NCBI RefSeq assembly: GCF_019645855.1
Contig: NZ_CP080999.1
Coordinates: forward strand, 1,860,001-1,924,000
From: Mycobacterium malmoense
Lineage (GTDB): Bacteria > Actinomycetota > Actinomycetes > Mycobacteriales > Mycobacteriaceae
Length of the DNA stretch: 64,000 nt
Direction of reading: 5' to 3'
How positions within the stretch are numbered: the stretch's first letter is position 1; each line of letters begins with the position of its first letter. The notes beneath the pieces are model-generated. The model was not told where the DNA came from and did no database searches. It saw only the letters and a list, made by a program, of their open reading frames with translations. The translations under genes were made by a program, and so were the position numbers. This document shows positions 1 through 10,752 of the stretch, piece by piece.

Positions 1-680
1 GGACCACCGACGCCGACGGCGGCCCCGCGCTGGTCGAGTTCGCCGGCCGGGCCTGCTACCAGAGCTGGTCGAAGCCCAATCCCAAGACCGCGACCAACGC
101 CGGCTACATCAAGCACATCATCGACGTCGGCCACTTCTCGGTGCTCGAGCACGCGAGCGTGTCGTTCTACATCACCGGCATCTCGCGATCGTGCACCCAT
201 GAGCTGATCCGGCATCGGCACTTCTCCTACTCGCAGTTGTCGCAGCGCTACGTGCCGGAAAACGACTCGCGGGTCGTCGTGCCGCCGGGCATGGACGACG
301 ACCCCGAACTGCGGCAAATCCTCACCGCGGCGGCCGATGCCAGCCGCGCCACCTACGCCGAGCTGCTGGCCAAGCTGGAAGCCAAGTTCGCCGGCGAGCC
401 CAGCGCGGTGTTGAGGCGCAAGCAGGCCCGTCAGGCCGCCCGCGCGGTGCTGCCCAACGCCACCGAGACCCGCATCGTCGTGACCGGCAACTACCGGGCG
501 TGGCGGCACTTCATCGCCATGCGGGCCAGCGAGCACGCCGACGTGGAAATCCGGCGACTGGCCATCGAGTGCCTGCGCCAGCTCGCCGGCATGGCACCCG
601 CGGTGTTCGCCGACTTCGAAATCTCCAGGCTGGCCGACGGCACCGAGGTCGCCACCAGCCCGTTGGCCACCGAGGCCTAA
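1..680 (+). CDS. thyX: ThyX, FAD-dependent thymidylate synthase (5' end outside window)
   Basis: Makes dTMP from dUMP using FAD, NADPH and methylene-tetrahydrofolate, the folate-saving alternative to ThyA. The reading frame is open from base 3, giving 225 visible residues; I recall about 250 for the M. tuberculosis protein, so roughly 25 N-terminal residues lie upstream. The family signature RHRxxSxxxxSxR is seen as RHRHFSYSQLSQR (from base 210). The C-terminus (ATSPLATEA) is the mycobacterial one. It is followed by dapA on the same strand, as in other mycobacteria, but a long palindrome separates them. Function is certain from the signature; the start codon cannot be seen. Confidence 0.97.
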   Translation, partial: TTDADGGPALVEFAGRACYQSWSKPNPKTATNAGYIKHIIDVGHFSVLEHASVSFYITGISRSCTHELIRHRHFSYSQLSQRYVPENDSRVVVPPGMDDDPELRQILTAAADASRATYAELLAKLEAKFAGEPSAVLRRKQARQAARAVLPNATETRIVVTGNYRAWRHFIAMRASEHADVEIRRLAIECLRQLAGMAPAVFADFEISRLADGTEVATSPLATEA

Positions 681-698
681 GGCGCGCCCCGGCGCCCT

Positions 699-760
699 CG
701 CGAGCGTGCGCAGATGTACAGCCCACGCGGCGTGTCGCTGGACAAACACGCACACTCGCG
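699..760. repeat. Imperfect intergenic palindrome, thyX-dapA
   Basis: Arms starting CGCGAGCGTGCG (699-710) and ending CGCACACTCGCG (749-760) pair with one mismatch, and an inner TGTACAGC/GCTGGACA stem continues the structure, so about 29 nt can fold on each side of a short centre. It belongs to the family of CGCGAG-armed palindromes also found at 8092, 13869, 29817 and (weaker) 60497. It may act as a terminator for thyX. dapA has its own promoter just downstream. Confidence 0.7.
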
Positions 761-790
761 GAGGTGCTCAGTGCCCTTGGGGGCGCCAGG

Positions 791-796
791 TAACCT
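791..796 (+). promoter_or_regulatory. -10 box for leaderless dapA
   Basis: TAACCT ends 7 nt before the GTG at 804, the spacing expected when transcription begins at the start codon. No Shine-Dalgarno sequence lies in front of this GTG, which supports a leaderless mRNA. Confidence 0.5.
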
Positions 797-803
797 GAAG
801 ACC

Positions 804-1706
804 GTGACTACGGTCGGATTCGACGTCCCCGCACGGTTGGGAACCCTGCTGACGGCGATGGTGACACCCTTTGGCGCCGACGGCTCCCTTGACACGACCG
901 GCGCCGCGCAACTGGCGAACCACCTGGTGGACGCCGGGTGCGACGGCCTGGTGGTCTCGGGGACCACCGGCGAGTCGCCGACCACCACCGACGACGAGAA
1001 ACGCGAGCTGCTGCGCGTGGTGCTGGAGGCGGTGGGTGACCGGGCCCGCGTCATCGCCGGCGCCGGCACCTACGACACCGCCCACAGCGTCCGGCTGGCC
1101 AAGGCCGCCGCGGCCGAGGGCGCGCACGGGCTGCTGGTGGTCACGCCGTACTACTCGAAGCCGCCGCAGACCGGGCTGATCGCGCATTTCACCGCCGTCG
1201 CCGACGCGACCGCGCTGCCGGTGCTGCTCTACGACATCCCCGGGCGTTCGGTCGTGCCGATCGAAACCGGCACCATCCGCGCGCTGGCCAAGCACCCCAA
1301 CATCGTCGGCGTCAAGGACGCCAAGGGCGACCTGCACAGCGGCGGCCAGATCATGGCCGAAACCGGTCTGGCCTACTACTCCGGCGACGACGCGCTGAAC
1401 CTGCCGTGGCTGGCGATGGGCGCCACCGGCTTCATCAGCGTCATTTCTCATCTGGCGGCGGGCCAGCTGCGAGAGTTGTTGTCCGCCTTCGGTTCCGGCG
1501 ACATCGCCACCGCCCGGAAGATCAACGTCAACCTCGGCCCGCTCTGCAACGCGATGGCGCGCGTGGGCGGGGTGACCATGTCCAAGGCGGGTCTGCGCCT
1601 ACAGGGTGTCGACGCCGGTGACCCCCGGTTGCCGCAGATGCCGGCGACGCCCGAGCAGATCGATGCGCTGGCCGCCGACATGCGCGCGGCCTCCGCGCTT
1701 CGGTGA
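804..1706 (+). CDS. dapA: DapA, 4-hydroxy-tetrahydrodipicolinate synthase
   Basis: Condenses pyruvate with aspartate semialdehyde, the first committed step to diaminopimelate and lysine; dapF of the same pathway lies at 27459. The 300-residue product has the usual family length. Visible active-site elements are the GTTGE motif (53-57), Tyr143 in LLYDIPGR and the Schiff-base Lys171 in VGVKDAK. I chose the GTG at 804 because it gives the conserved start TTVGFD and sits 7 nt after a TAACCT box; the upstream extension to 714 runs through a palindrome. RNase J follows 18 nt downstream on the same strand. Confidence 0.96.
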   Translation: MTTVGFDVPARLGTLLTAMVTPFGADGSLDTTGAAQLANHLVDAGCDGLVVSGTTGESPTTTDDEKRELLRVVLEAVGDRARVIAGAGTYDTAHSVRLAKAAAAEGAHGLLVVTPYYSKPPQTGLIAHFTAVADATALPVLLYDIPGRSVVPIETGTIRALAKHPNIVGVKDAKGDLHSGGQIMAETGLAYYSGDDALNLPWLAMGATGFISVISHLAAGQLRELLSAFGSGDIATARKINVNLGPLCNAMARVGGVTMSKAGLRLQGVDAGDPRLPQMPATPEQIDALAADMRAASALR

Positions 1707-1724
1707 CCCAAGGCTGAGCCACAC

Positions 1725-3410
1725 GTGAACGAAGACCTCGTCCCACCCGGTCCGCTGACTCCGGGTGGCCTGCGGGTCACCGCGCTGGGTGGCATCGGCG
1801 AAATCGGCCGCAATATGACGGTTTTCGAGCACCTGGGCCGGTTGCTGATCATCGACTGCGGGGTGATGTTTCCCACGCACGACGAGCCCGGCGTCGACCT
1901 CATCCTGCCGGACCTGCGCCACATCGAGGACCGGCTCGACGACATCGAGGCGTTGGTGCTAACCCACGCGCACGAGGACCACATCGGGGCGATTCCGTTC
2001 CTGCTCAGGCTGCGGCCCGACATCCCGGTCGTCGGTTCGACGTTCACCCTGGCGCTGGTCGCCGCGAAATGCCGCGAATACACCATCAACCCGGTGTTCG
2101 TCGAGGTCGCCGAGGGTCAGCGGAGCACGCACGGCGTGTTCGAGTGTCAGTATTTCGCGGTCAACCACTCCATCCCGGACGCGCTGGCCATCGCAATCCG
2201 CACCGGCGCGGGAACCGTCTTGCACACCGGTGACATCAAGCTCGACCAGCTTCCGCTCGACGGCCGGCCCACCGACCTGCCCGGCATGTCCCGGCTGGGC
2301 TCACAATATGGAGCCGGCGTGGACCTGTTCCTGTGCGACTCGACCAACTCCGAGATCCCCGGCGTCGGGCCCTCGGAAAGCGAGGTGGGCCCCGCGCTGC
2401 ACCGGCTGATCCGGGGCGCCGACGGCCGCGTCATCGTGGCATGCTTCGCCTCCAACGTGGACCGGGTGCAGCAGACCATCGACGCCGCGGTGGCATTGGG
2501 CCGGCGGGTGTCGTTCGTCGGGCGGTCGATGGTGCGCAACATGGGCATCGCCCGGGAGCTGGGCTTCCTGCGCGTGGACGATTCCGACCTGATCGACATC
2601 TCCGCCGCCGAGATGATGGCGCCCGAGCGGGTGGTGCTGATCACCACCGGCACCCAGGGCGAGCCGATGTCGGCGCTCTCGCGCATGTCGCGCGGCGAGC
2701 ACCGCAGCATCACCCTGACGTCGGAGGATCTGATCATCCTGTCGTCGTCGCTGATACCGGGCAACGAGGAGGCGGTCTATGGAGTCATCGACTCGCTGGC
2801 CAAGATCGGGGCCCGTGTCGTCACCAATCAACAGGTGCGCGTTCATGTTTCCGGTCATGCCTACGCGGGCGAGCTGCTATTCCTCTACAACGGGGTGCGG
2901 CCGCGCAACGTGATGCCGGTCCACGGCACCTGGCGGATGCTGCGCGCCAACGCCAAGCTGGCGGCGCGTGCCGGTGTGCCGGAGGAGTCAATCCTGTTGG
3001 CCGAGAACGGCGTCAGCGTCGACCTGGTCGCCGGCAAGGCGTCGATCGCCGGGGCGGTGCCGGTCGGTAAGATGTTCGTCGACGGCCTGATCACCGGCGA
3101 TGTCGGCGACATCACCCTGGGCGAACGGCTCATCCTGTCGTCGGGTTTCGTCGCGGTGACCGTGGTGGTCAAGCGCGGCACCGGCCGCCCGGCGGCCGCG
3201 CCACACCTGTATTCACGCGGTTTCTCCGAGGATCCCAAGGCGCTCGAGCCCGCCGTGCGCGAGGTCGAGGCGGAGCTGGAGCAGCTGGCCGCCGCCGACG
3301 TCACCGATCCGATCCGGATCGCCCAGGGCGTGCGCCGCACCGTCGGCAAGTGGGTGGGCGAAACCTATCGCCGGCAGCCGATGATCGTGCCGACGGTCAT
3401 CGAGGTTTAA
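1725..3410 (+). CDS. rnj: RNase J, metallo-beta-lactamase ribonuclease
   Basis: Endo- and 5'-3' exoribonuclease of the beta-CASP metallo-beta-lactamase family, acting in rRNA maturation and mRNA decay in the cytoplasm. The 561-residue protein has the metal-binding HAHEDH motif at residues 81-86, further histidines in HTGDIK and the C-terminal VHVSGHA motif, and the beta-CASP domain between them. The GTG at 1725 gives a start matching the M. tuberculosis ortholog Rv2752c (about 558 residues). It probably shares a transcript with dapA (18 nt gap). It ends 10 bp from the convergent methyltransferase gene. The gap carries two copies of GTCTTTTCCGC, a small local duplication that extends into the stop of the convergent gene. 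Confidence 0.95.
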   Translation: MNEDLVPPGPLTPGGLRVTALGGIGEIGRNMTVFEHLGRLLIIDCGVMFPTHDEPGVDLILPDLRHIEDRLDDIEALVLTHAHEDHIGAIPFLLRLRPDIPVVGSTFTLALVAAKCREYTINPVFVEVAEGQRSTHGVFECQYFAVNHSIPDALAIAIRTGAGTVLHTGDIKLDQLPLDGRPTDLPGMSRLGSQYGAGVDLFLCDSTNSEIPGVGPSESEVGPALHRLIRGADGRVIVACFASNVDRVQQTIDAAVALGRRVSFVGRSMVRNMGIARELGFLRVDDSDLIDISAAEMMAPERVVLITTGTQGEPMSALSRMSRGEHRSITLTSEDLIILSSSLIPGNEEAVYGVIDSLAKIGARVVTNQQVRVHVSGHAYAGELLFLYNGVRPRNVMPVHGTWRMLRANAKLAARAGVPEESILLAENGVSVDLVAGKASIAGAVPVGKMFVDGLITGDVGDITLGERLILSSGFVAVTVVVKRGTGRPAAAPHLYSRGFSEDPKALEPAVREVEAELEQLAAADVTDPIRIAQGVRRTVGKWVGETYRRQPMIVPTVIEV

Positions 3411-3420
3411 GTCTTTTCCG

Positions 3421-4293
3421 CTAGGTCTTTTCCGCGTAGGCCGACCATTCCAGCTGGGAGGCCTTGAGTTTGCGGCCGGTGGGCTCCACGTAGCGCTGGA
3501 CAAGTTCGTCGGGACCGGCCTGTTCCACCAGCCGCCAGCCGTATTCGGCGATGAACCCCGCGACCTCCTCGGGTTGCAGGCCGAAATGCCATAGTTGCCG
3601 GCGCTGGCGGACGCTGCGGTACAGCGTGCGGGTGCCGTACCGATTCGTCCCGTCGATGAAATCCCTGCGGACGTAGGTGAACACCAACCGGCTGCCCGGC
3701 GCGGCCGCCCGCAGCCCCTCCAGGGTCCGCCGAACCGTTTCCTCGGTGAGGTATTGGGTCACGCCCTCACAGATGAAAAAGGCCCGGTAATCGGTGTGAT
3801 AGCCGTGCTCGGCCAGCGAGGTGAGCAGGTCGTCGCGCTCGAGGTCCAACGCCACCAGCCGAACCGACAGCGGCGGGCCGCCCAGCACGCGTCGGACCGT
3901 CTCGGCCTTCCTGGCGATGTTGACCGGCAGGTCCACCTCGAAGACCGGGATGCGGATCCGCCGGGTCAGCAGGTAGGGCCGGGTGTCCAATCCGGCGCCG
4001 AGGATGACGACCGCGTCGATGTCGGCCAGCGCCTCGCCGAGCTTGTCGGCGATGAAACGCTTGCGGCAGGCCAGGTTTGCCCACAGCCCGCGGCCCGACC
4101 ACTCCGATCCGCGGATCATCAGGTTGCGAACCGTCGCCGAGCGGGTCGCGGCGACCAGCCAGCGCAGCGGGGCCGGCAGAAACAGCTCCGCGAGGTCGTC
4201 GTCGACCAGGCGGCGCCCGGGTGCCTCGTTTTGTTCGACGGCCGCCAACACCATCGGGCCAAAGGCGGTCTGTGCAACGGGATTTCGCGGCAT
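3421..4293 (-). CDS. Class I SAM-dependent methyltransferase (Rv2751 family)
   Basis: 290-residue protein with the ILGAGLDTRPYLL loop at about 97-109, the SAM-binding motif of the mycobacterial leucine-carboxyl-methyltransferase-like family (TIGR00027 type). The substrate is unknown; members of this family are very numerous in mycobacteria. The ATG at 4293 lies 3 nt after the stop of the SDR gene, so it is the last gene of a three-gene leftward operon (monooxygenase, SDR, methyltransferase). It is convergent with RNase J. Family assignment is firm; the role of the operon is not known. Confidence 0.88.
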   Translation of the reverse strand: MPRNPVAQTAFGPMVLAAVEQNEAPGRRLVDDDLAELFLPAPLRWLVAATRSATVRNLMIRGSEWSGRGLWANLACRKRFIADKLGEALADIDAVVILGAGLDTRPYLLTRRIRIPVFEVDLPVNIARKAETVRRVLGGPPLSVRLVALDLERDDLLTSLAEHGYHTDYRAFFICEGVTQYLTEETVRRTLEGLRAAAPGSRLVFTYVRRDFIDGTNRYGTRTLYRSVRQRRQLWHFGLQPEEVAGFIAEYGWRLVEQAGPDELVQRYVEPTGRKLKASQLEWSAYAEKT

Positions 4294-4296
4294 GAG

Positions 4297-5130
4297 CTAC
4301 TTCTTGTTCACAAAGCCCGCGTCGACCGGCAACGCGACGCCGGTGAGGTAGCGGGCCTGGTCGGACACCAGCCACGCCACCGCGTTGGCGATGTCGTCGG
4401 GCTGGAGAACCTGCACCGGCAGCGCGTTGCCCATGTCCGGCGGCGAATCGGACTCGGCCACTAGCTGGGCGAGCCACTGCCGGGTGAACTCGTTGTTGAT
4501 CATCGGGGTGTCGACGCCGGACGGATGTATCGAGTTGACCCGGATATTTTGCCGCGCAAGCAAATTGGCGTATACCCGCATCAACCCGACCACCCCGTGT
4601 TTGGCGGCGGTGTAGCCGATGGAGCCGGCATCGGCGCTGCCGATGCCGGCCAGTCCCGCGGCCGAGCTGATCAGCACGATCGATCCGCCGGCGCCCTGCG
4701 CGATCATGGTCGGTATCGCCGCCTCCACGGTGTGGAAAACGCCGGTGAGGTTGACGTCGATGACGTCGCGCCAGCCGTCGCCGCCGGATTGCATGGGGGC
4801 GATACCGGCGTTGGCCACGACGATGTCGAGCCTGCCGAACTCATCCAGGCCCGCCCGCAACGCGGCCGCCAGCGACGCGGGATCGCGCACGTCGCCCCGC
4901 GCGGCCACGATGCGGGAGCCGGTGTCCTCGACGAGCTTCACCGTGGCCGCCAGGTCATCCGGCGTCGCCAGGGGATAGGGGACGCTGGCGATCTGTTCGC
5001 ACAGGTCGACCGCGATGATGCTCGCGCCGTCGGCGGCCAGCCGGACCGCGTGCGCTCGTCCCTGGCCACGCGCCGCACCGGTGACGAGGGCGACCCGGCC
5101 GCTGAGTGGGCCTTCCGGTGGCCGGTCCAT
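4297..5130 (-). CDS. Mycofactocin-type short-chain dehydrogenase/reductase
   Basis: 277-residue Rossmann-fold oxidoreductase. The nucleotide motif is TGAARGQG (17-24), NAG is at 107-109, and the catalytic set is Ser155/156, Tyr173 and Lys177 (YTAAK). The stretch GAARGQGRAHAVRLA and a long insertion before NAG are characteristic of the SDR family that depends on mycofactocin with tightly bound NAD (carveol-dehydrogenase-like); this is inference from family features. Its ATG overlaps the stop of the upstream monooxygenase gene by one base (TAATG), indicating translational coupling. The substrate is probably an alcohol or terpenoid. Confidence 0.88.
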   Translation of the reverse strand: MDRPPEGPLSGRVALVTGAARGQGRAHAVRLAADGASIIAVDLCEQIASVPYPLATPDDLAATVKLVEDTGSRIVAARGDVRDPASLAAALRAGLDEFGRLDIVVANAGIAPMQSGGDGWRDVIDVNLTGVFHTVEAAIPTMIAQGAGGSIVLISSAAGLAGIGSADAGSIGYTAAKHGVVGLMRVYANLLARQNIRVNSIHPSGVDTPMINNEFTRQWLAQLVAESDSPPDMGNALPVQVLQPDDIANAVAWLVSDQARYLTGVALPVDAGFVNKK

Positions 5131-5444
5131 TACGGACGTAGCCGTCCTTTGTCCGCATCGCCGGCGGGCACCGGCTGCAGCATCTTGATGTCGGGCGCCC
5201 CGGCCAGGTGCTCGCCGGCCGCCTCGAACAGCTTCCCGATCGCGGGCGCGGTGCTGTGCACCTTGAGCGCGTCCTCATCGGCCCATTGCTCGACGAACAC
5301 GAAGGTCTCGCCCGTTTGGTGCAGCGAATACAGCTGGCAGCCGGGTTCGTCGTGCACCTCTTCGACCGCGCGCGTCAGGATGTCGCGGACGGTGTCGACC
5401 GATTCGGGCTTGACGGTCATGGTGGCGACGACGACGACGGGCAT
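5130..5444 (-). CDS. ABM-domain (antibiotic biosynthesis monooxygenase-like) protein
   Basis: 104-residue single-domain protein of the dimeric alpha/beta-barrel ABM family (VVVVATMTVKPESVD; FVFVEQWADEDAL). Such proteins are cofactor-poor monooxygenases or small-molecule-binding dimers; the substrate cannot be predicted. I use the ATG at 5444 because AGGAGG lies 8 nt upstream and the product then equals the length I recall for Rv2749; the longer reading to 5501 adds a low-complexity leader. First gene of the operon with the SDR and methyltransferase. Confidence 0.86.
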   Translation of the reverse strand: MPVVVVATMTVKPESVDTVRDILTRAVEEVHDEPGCQLYSLHQTGETFVFVEQWADEDALKVHSTAPAIGKLFEAAGEHLAGAPDIKMLQPVPAGDADKGRLRP

Positions 5445-5575
5445 GCTGGGGCCTCCTGGGAGCTCCGAAGGTGTTTGATCACCGGTTGCCACCCTACTCA
5501 CGCATCCCCGCGACCGGTTGCCCCCAAGGCGGGCGTTACCAGTGTGGCGGGTGGTGTAGATGGTGTCTTTGCGAC

Positions 5576-5581
5576 TACCCT
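5576..5581 (+). promoter_or_regulatory. -10 box for leaderless ftsK
   Basis: TACCCT ends 7 nt before the ATG at 5589. There is no Shine-Dalgarno sequence, so ftsK is probably translated from a leaderless mRNA; this also supports the chosen start. Confidence 0.5.
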
Positions 5582-5588
5582 TGCCGTC

Positions 5589-8087
<2,499 letters not shown>

Positions 8088-8091
8088 CCCG

Positions 8092-8151
8092 GCGAACAGA
8101 CACAGAATCGCATTGCTCGGGCCTCGCGAATGCGAGTCTGTGTCTGCTCGC
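8092..8151. repeat. Intergenic palindrome between convergent ftsK and argA
   Basis: Arms 8092-8114 and 8129-8151 pair at 21 of 23 positions with a 14-nt loop; weaker pairing extends to both stop codons. There is no T-tract on either side. It lies exactly between the convergent stops of ftsK and argA, so a bidirectional terminator role is plausible. It shares the GCGAG...CTCGC outer arm with the other palindromes in the window. Confidence 0.8.
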
Positions 8152-8155
8152 GGGC

Positions 8156-8677
8156 TTAAAGCACCAGCAGCATGCGGGAGTTGCCCAGAATGTTGGGCTT
8201 GACGTAGCTGAGGTCCAGGAATTCGGCGACACCGATGTCGTAGGAGCGGCACATCTCCTCGTACACCTCGGCGGTGACCGGGGTGCCCTCGATCTCGGTG
8301 AACCCGTGCTTGCCGAAGAACTCGGTCTCGAAGGTCAACACGAACACCCGCTCCAGCTGCAGCTCACGGGCGACGTCCAACAGCCGGTTGACGATCGCGT
8401 GGCCGATGCCGTGGCCGGTCATCGACGGGTCGACGGCGACGGTGCGGATCTCGCCGAGGTCGGCCCACAACACGTGCAGCGCCCCGCACCCGACTACTTT
8501 GCCCGGGATGTCGGGGTGTTCGGCCACCCAGAATTCCTGGACGGCCTCGTAGAGCGTCACCAGGTTCTTTTCCAGCAGGATCTTTCCCGCGTAGGTGTCG
8601 ACGAGTCGTTTGATCGCGGGAACGTCCGGCGTTCGCGCGCGCCGGACCACCGGCAGGCTATCCCGTGAATGGGTCAC
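8156..8677 (-). CDS. argA: ArgA, GNAT-type N-acetylglutamate synthase
   Basis: Short single-domain N-acetylglutamate synthase (arginine pathway entry), the mycobacterial Rv2747 type, which lacks the amino-acid-kinase domain of enteric ArgA. 173 residues from the GTG at 8677, close to the 174 I recall for M. tuberculosis. GNAT features are the LGEIRTVAVDP strand and the acetyl-CoA loop MTGHGIGHAIV, followed by VFVLTFETEFF. I prefer the GTG at 8677 (TACTGT ends 5 nt upstream, near-leaderless); the reading from 8695 would add six residues. Convergent with ftsK across a palindrome and divergent from pgsA3. Confidence 0.9.
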   Translation of the reverse strand: MTHSRDSLPVVRRARTPDVPAIKRLVDTYAGKILLEKNLVTLYEAVQEFWVAEHPDIPGKVVGCGALHVLWADLGEIRTVAVDPSMTGHGIGHAIVNRLLDVARELQLERVFVLTFETEFFGKHGFTEIEGTPVTAEVYEEMCRSYDIGVAEFLDLSYVKPNILGNSRMLLVL

Positions 8678-8721
8678 GGCTAACAGTATCGGCATCCGCG
8701 GTGGGTGCGCTGGTCAACCGT

Positions 8722-8727
8722 TATTCT
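8722..8727 (+). promoter_or_regulatory. -10 box for leaderless pgsA3
   Basis: TATTCT ends 6 nt before the GTG at 8734, the optimal spacing for initiation at the start codon; used here to choose that GTG over the in-frame GTG at 8701. Confidence 0.5.
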
Positions 8728-8733
8728 GATGCC

Positions 8734-9333
8734 GTGCCGGGGCAGCCTCAAACGGGTCCGATGGCGGACCGCGCCCGTATCGCCAACCTCGCCAATGTCC
8801 TGACGTTATCGCGGCTGGTGTTGGTCCCGGTCTTCCTGCTCGCCCTGTTCACCGGGGATGGCCACCAAATCGCCGGCCGCATAGTGGCTTTCGTGATTTT
8901 CACGGTTGCCTGCCTCACCGACCGGTTCGACGGTCTGCTGGCCCGGAATTATGGGATGGCCACCGAATTCGGTGCGTTCGTCGATCCGGTCGCGGACAAG
9001 GCCCTGATCGGGTCGGCGCTGATCGGCCTGTCGATGCTCGGCGACCTGCCGTGGTGGGTCACGGTGGTGATCATGAGCCGCGAGGTGATCGTCACGCTGT
9101 TGCGGTTGGCGGTGATACGGCGCGGCGTCATTCCGGCGAGCTGGGGCGGCAAGCTCAAGACCGTGGTCCAGGCGGTGGCGATCGGATTGTTCGTGTTGCC
9201 CTGGGCGAGTGAGCCGGGACCGTTCCTGGTGGCGGCGTCCGTCGTGATGGGGGTCGCGATCGTGCTCACCGTGGTCACCGGCATCGACTATGTGATCGGG
9301 ACCATCAGGGAAGTGCGCCAGACGACCGGCTGA
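8734..9333 (+). CDS. pgsA3: CDP-alcohol phosphatidyltransferase, PgsA-type
   Basis: Membrane enzyme predicted to join CDP-diacylglycerol and glycerol-3-phosphate to phosphatidylglycerophosphate. The family signature is intact: D63 and D66 (DRFDG), AR at 70-71, then G80, D84 and D88 (GAFVDPVAD). Five or six hydrophobic helices follow from residue 20. 199 residues from the GTG at 8734. Ortholog of Rv2746c, which sits just upstream of clgR in M. tuberculosis; the phospholipid gene next to the membrane-stress operon is a conserved arrangement. Substrate among CDP-alcohol enzymes is inferred from orthology. Confidence 0.9.
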   Translation: MPGQPQTGPMADRARIANLANVLTLSRLVLVPVFLLALFTGDGHQIAGRIVAFVIFTVACLTDRFDGLLARNYGMATEFGAFVDPVADKALIGSALIGLSMLGDLPWWVTVVIMSREVIVTLLRLAVIRRGVIPASWGGKLKTVVQAVAIGLFVLPWASEPGPFLVAASVVMGVAIVLTVVTGIDYVIGTIREVRQTTG

Positions 9334-9337
9334 CCCG

Positions 9338-9364
9338 GGAACCAACCCCACCGTCGCCGGCGTT
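9338..9364 (+). promoter_or_regulatory. SigE-type promoter of the clgR-psp operon
   Basis: GGAACC at 9338-9343 and CGTT at 9361-9364 are 17 nt apart, matching the SigE recognition pattern (GGAAC with CGTT). It lies about 75 nt before clgR. In M. tuberculosis the clgR-pspA operon is known to be SigE-dependent, and the motif here fits that. Confidence 0.75.
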
Positions 9365-9437
9365 CACCTAATGAGTGCCTGCTGACTTGGGGTTATTTTT
9401 CGTGCTGGGCAGGGCTGACTGGACGAAGGAGAGCGGG

Positions 9438-9776
9438 ATGCCGCCATTGGTGCGCGAGGTCATCGGCGACGTGTTGCGCCGGGCTCGGATGTCACAGGGC
9501 AGGACGCTTCGGCAGGTGTCGGATTCGGCGCGGGTGAGCCTCGGATATCTCTCGGAGGTGGAGCGCGGCCGCAAGGAGCCCTCCAGTGAGCTGCTCAATG
9601 CGATCTGCGACGCGTTGGACGTCCCGCTCTCGGCCGTCCTCACCGACGCCGGCGAGCGGATGGCGAGCGAGGAACGCGCCGCTTACGCCGCGCCGACCGG
9701 CGGGGCCAGCGCGACCACCATCGACGCCGCCACCAAGGTCGTCATCCCGCCGGTGGCGTCGCTGGCGGTGGCCTGA
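9438..9776 (+). CDS. clgR: ClgR, XRE-family activator of Clp protease and psp genes
   Basis: 112-residue regulator with an N-terminal Cro/C1-type helix-turn-helix (about 9-65; RTLRQVSDSARVSLGYLSEVERGRK is the recognition region). ClgR activates clpP, clpC and the psp operon after envelope stress. The C-terminus SLAVA resembles the Ala-rich tail through which ClgR is itself degraded by ClpP, as known for the actinobacterial family. The ATG at 9438 is preceded by GAAGGAG 7 nt upstream and gives the family length; the longer opening from 9375 crosses the promoter leader. First gene of clgR-pspA-pspM. Confidence 0.95.
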   Translation: MPPLVREVIGDVLRRARMSQGRTLRQVSDSARVSLGYLSEVERGRKEPSSELLNAICDALDVPLSAVLTDAGERMASEERAAYAAPTGGASATTIDAATKVVIPPVASLAVA

Positions 9777-9912
9777 GAGCGCCGCGGGTGCCGGGCGATC
9801 CGATCCAGCGCAGGGGTGGGGCGATCGGCGCCAACCCATTAAATTGAGCGGCAGGGTGAGCGCAGAGCAGGGGCCCGTCCGGCCCCACAAGAAGCGAAGG
9901 CGGAGCTAATCC

Positions 9913-10734
9913 ATGGCCAATCCGTTCGTCAAAGCGTGGAAGTACGTCATGGCGCTGTTCAACGCGAAGATCGACGAGCACGCCGACCCCAAGGTGCAGA
10001 TCCAGCAGGCCATCGAGGAAGCCCAGCGCACCCACCAGGCGCTGACCCAACAGGCCGCCCAAGTGATCGGCAACCAGCGCCAGCTGGAGATGCGGCTCAA
10101 CCGGCAGCTGGCGGACATCGAAAAGCTGCAGGTCAACGTGCGTCAGGCGCTGACGTTGGCCGACCAGGCCACCGCCGCCGGCGACGCCGCCAAGGCCGCC
10201 GAATACAACAACGCCGCCGAGGCGTTCGCGGCCCAGTTGGTGACCGCCGAGCAGGGCGTCGAGGACCTCAAGACGCTGCACGACCAGGCGCTGTCCGCCG
10301 CGGCCCAGGCCAAGAAGGCCGTCGAGCAGAACGCGATGGTGCTGCAGCAGAAGATCGCCGAACGCACCAAGCTGCTCAGCCAGCTCGAGCAGGCCAAGAT
10401 GCAGGAACAGGTCAGCGCCTCGCTGCGGTCGATGAGCGAGATCGCCGCCCCGGGCAACACCCCGAGCCTCGATGAGGTCCGCGACAAGATCGAGCGCCGC
10501 TACGCCAACGCGATCGGTGCGGCCGAGCTCGCCCAGGGTTCCGTGCAGGGCCGCATGATCGAGGTCGAGCAGGCCGGCATCCAGATGGCCGGTCATTCCC
10601 GGCTGGAGCAGATCCGCGCGTCGATGCGTGGCGAGGCCCTGCCGACGGGCGGGACGCCCGCCGCGCCCGGGGCCACCCCCGCGCCCGCCGAGGCCGCCGG
10701 TGGCCAAGTCGCCGAGAAGCCCCTTGGCCAGTAA
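9913..10734 (+). CDS. pspA: PspA/IM30 family protein, 35-kDa antigen
   Basis: Membrane-stress effector that binds and stabilises the inner membrane. 273 residues, predicted almost entirely coiled coil up to residue 225 (long Gln/Ala/Glu heptads), with the N-terminal amphipathic helix MANPFVKAWKYVMALFNAKI. The C-terminal 45 residues are Pro/Ala/Gly-rich and probably disordered. Ortholog of Rv2744c, known as the 35-kDa antigen. It follows clgR by 136 nt with no clear terminator, and pspM follows within 18 nt, so all three are likely one SigE/ClgR-controlled transcript. Confidence 0.95.
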   Translation: MANPFVKAWKYVMALFNAKIDEHADPKVQIQQAIEEAQRTHQALTQQAAQVIGNQRQLEMRLNRQLADIEKLQVNVRQALTLADQATAAGDAAKAAEYNNAAEAFAAQLVTAEQGVEDLKTLHDQALSAAAQAKKAVEQNAMVLQQKIAERTKLLSQLEQAKMQEQVSASLRSMSEIAAPGNTPSLDEVRDKIERRYANAIGAAELAQGSVQGRMIEVEQAGIQMAGHSRLEQIRASMRGEALPTGGTPAAPGATPAPAEAAGGQVAEKPLGQ

Positions 10735-10752
10735 CGCCGCGGACGGTCTGAC

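Noticed and set aside
3400..3435. Frameshift at the RNase J/methyltransferase junction because of a duplicated GTCTTTTCCGC
   Set aside because: Both genes end normally at family-typical C-termini; the duplication is local and harmless.
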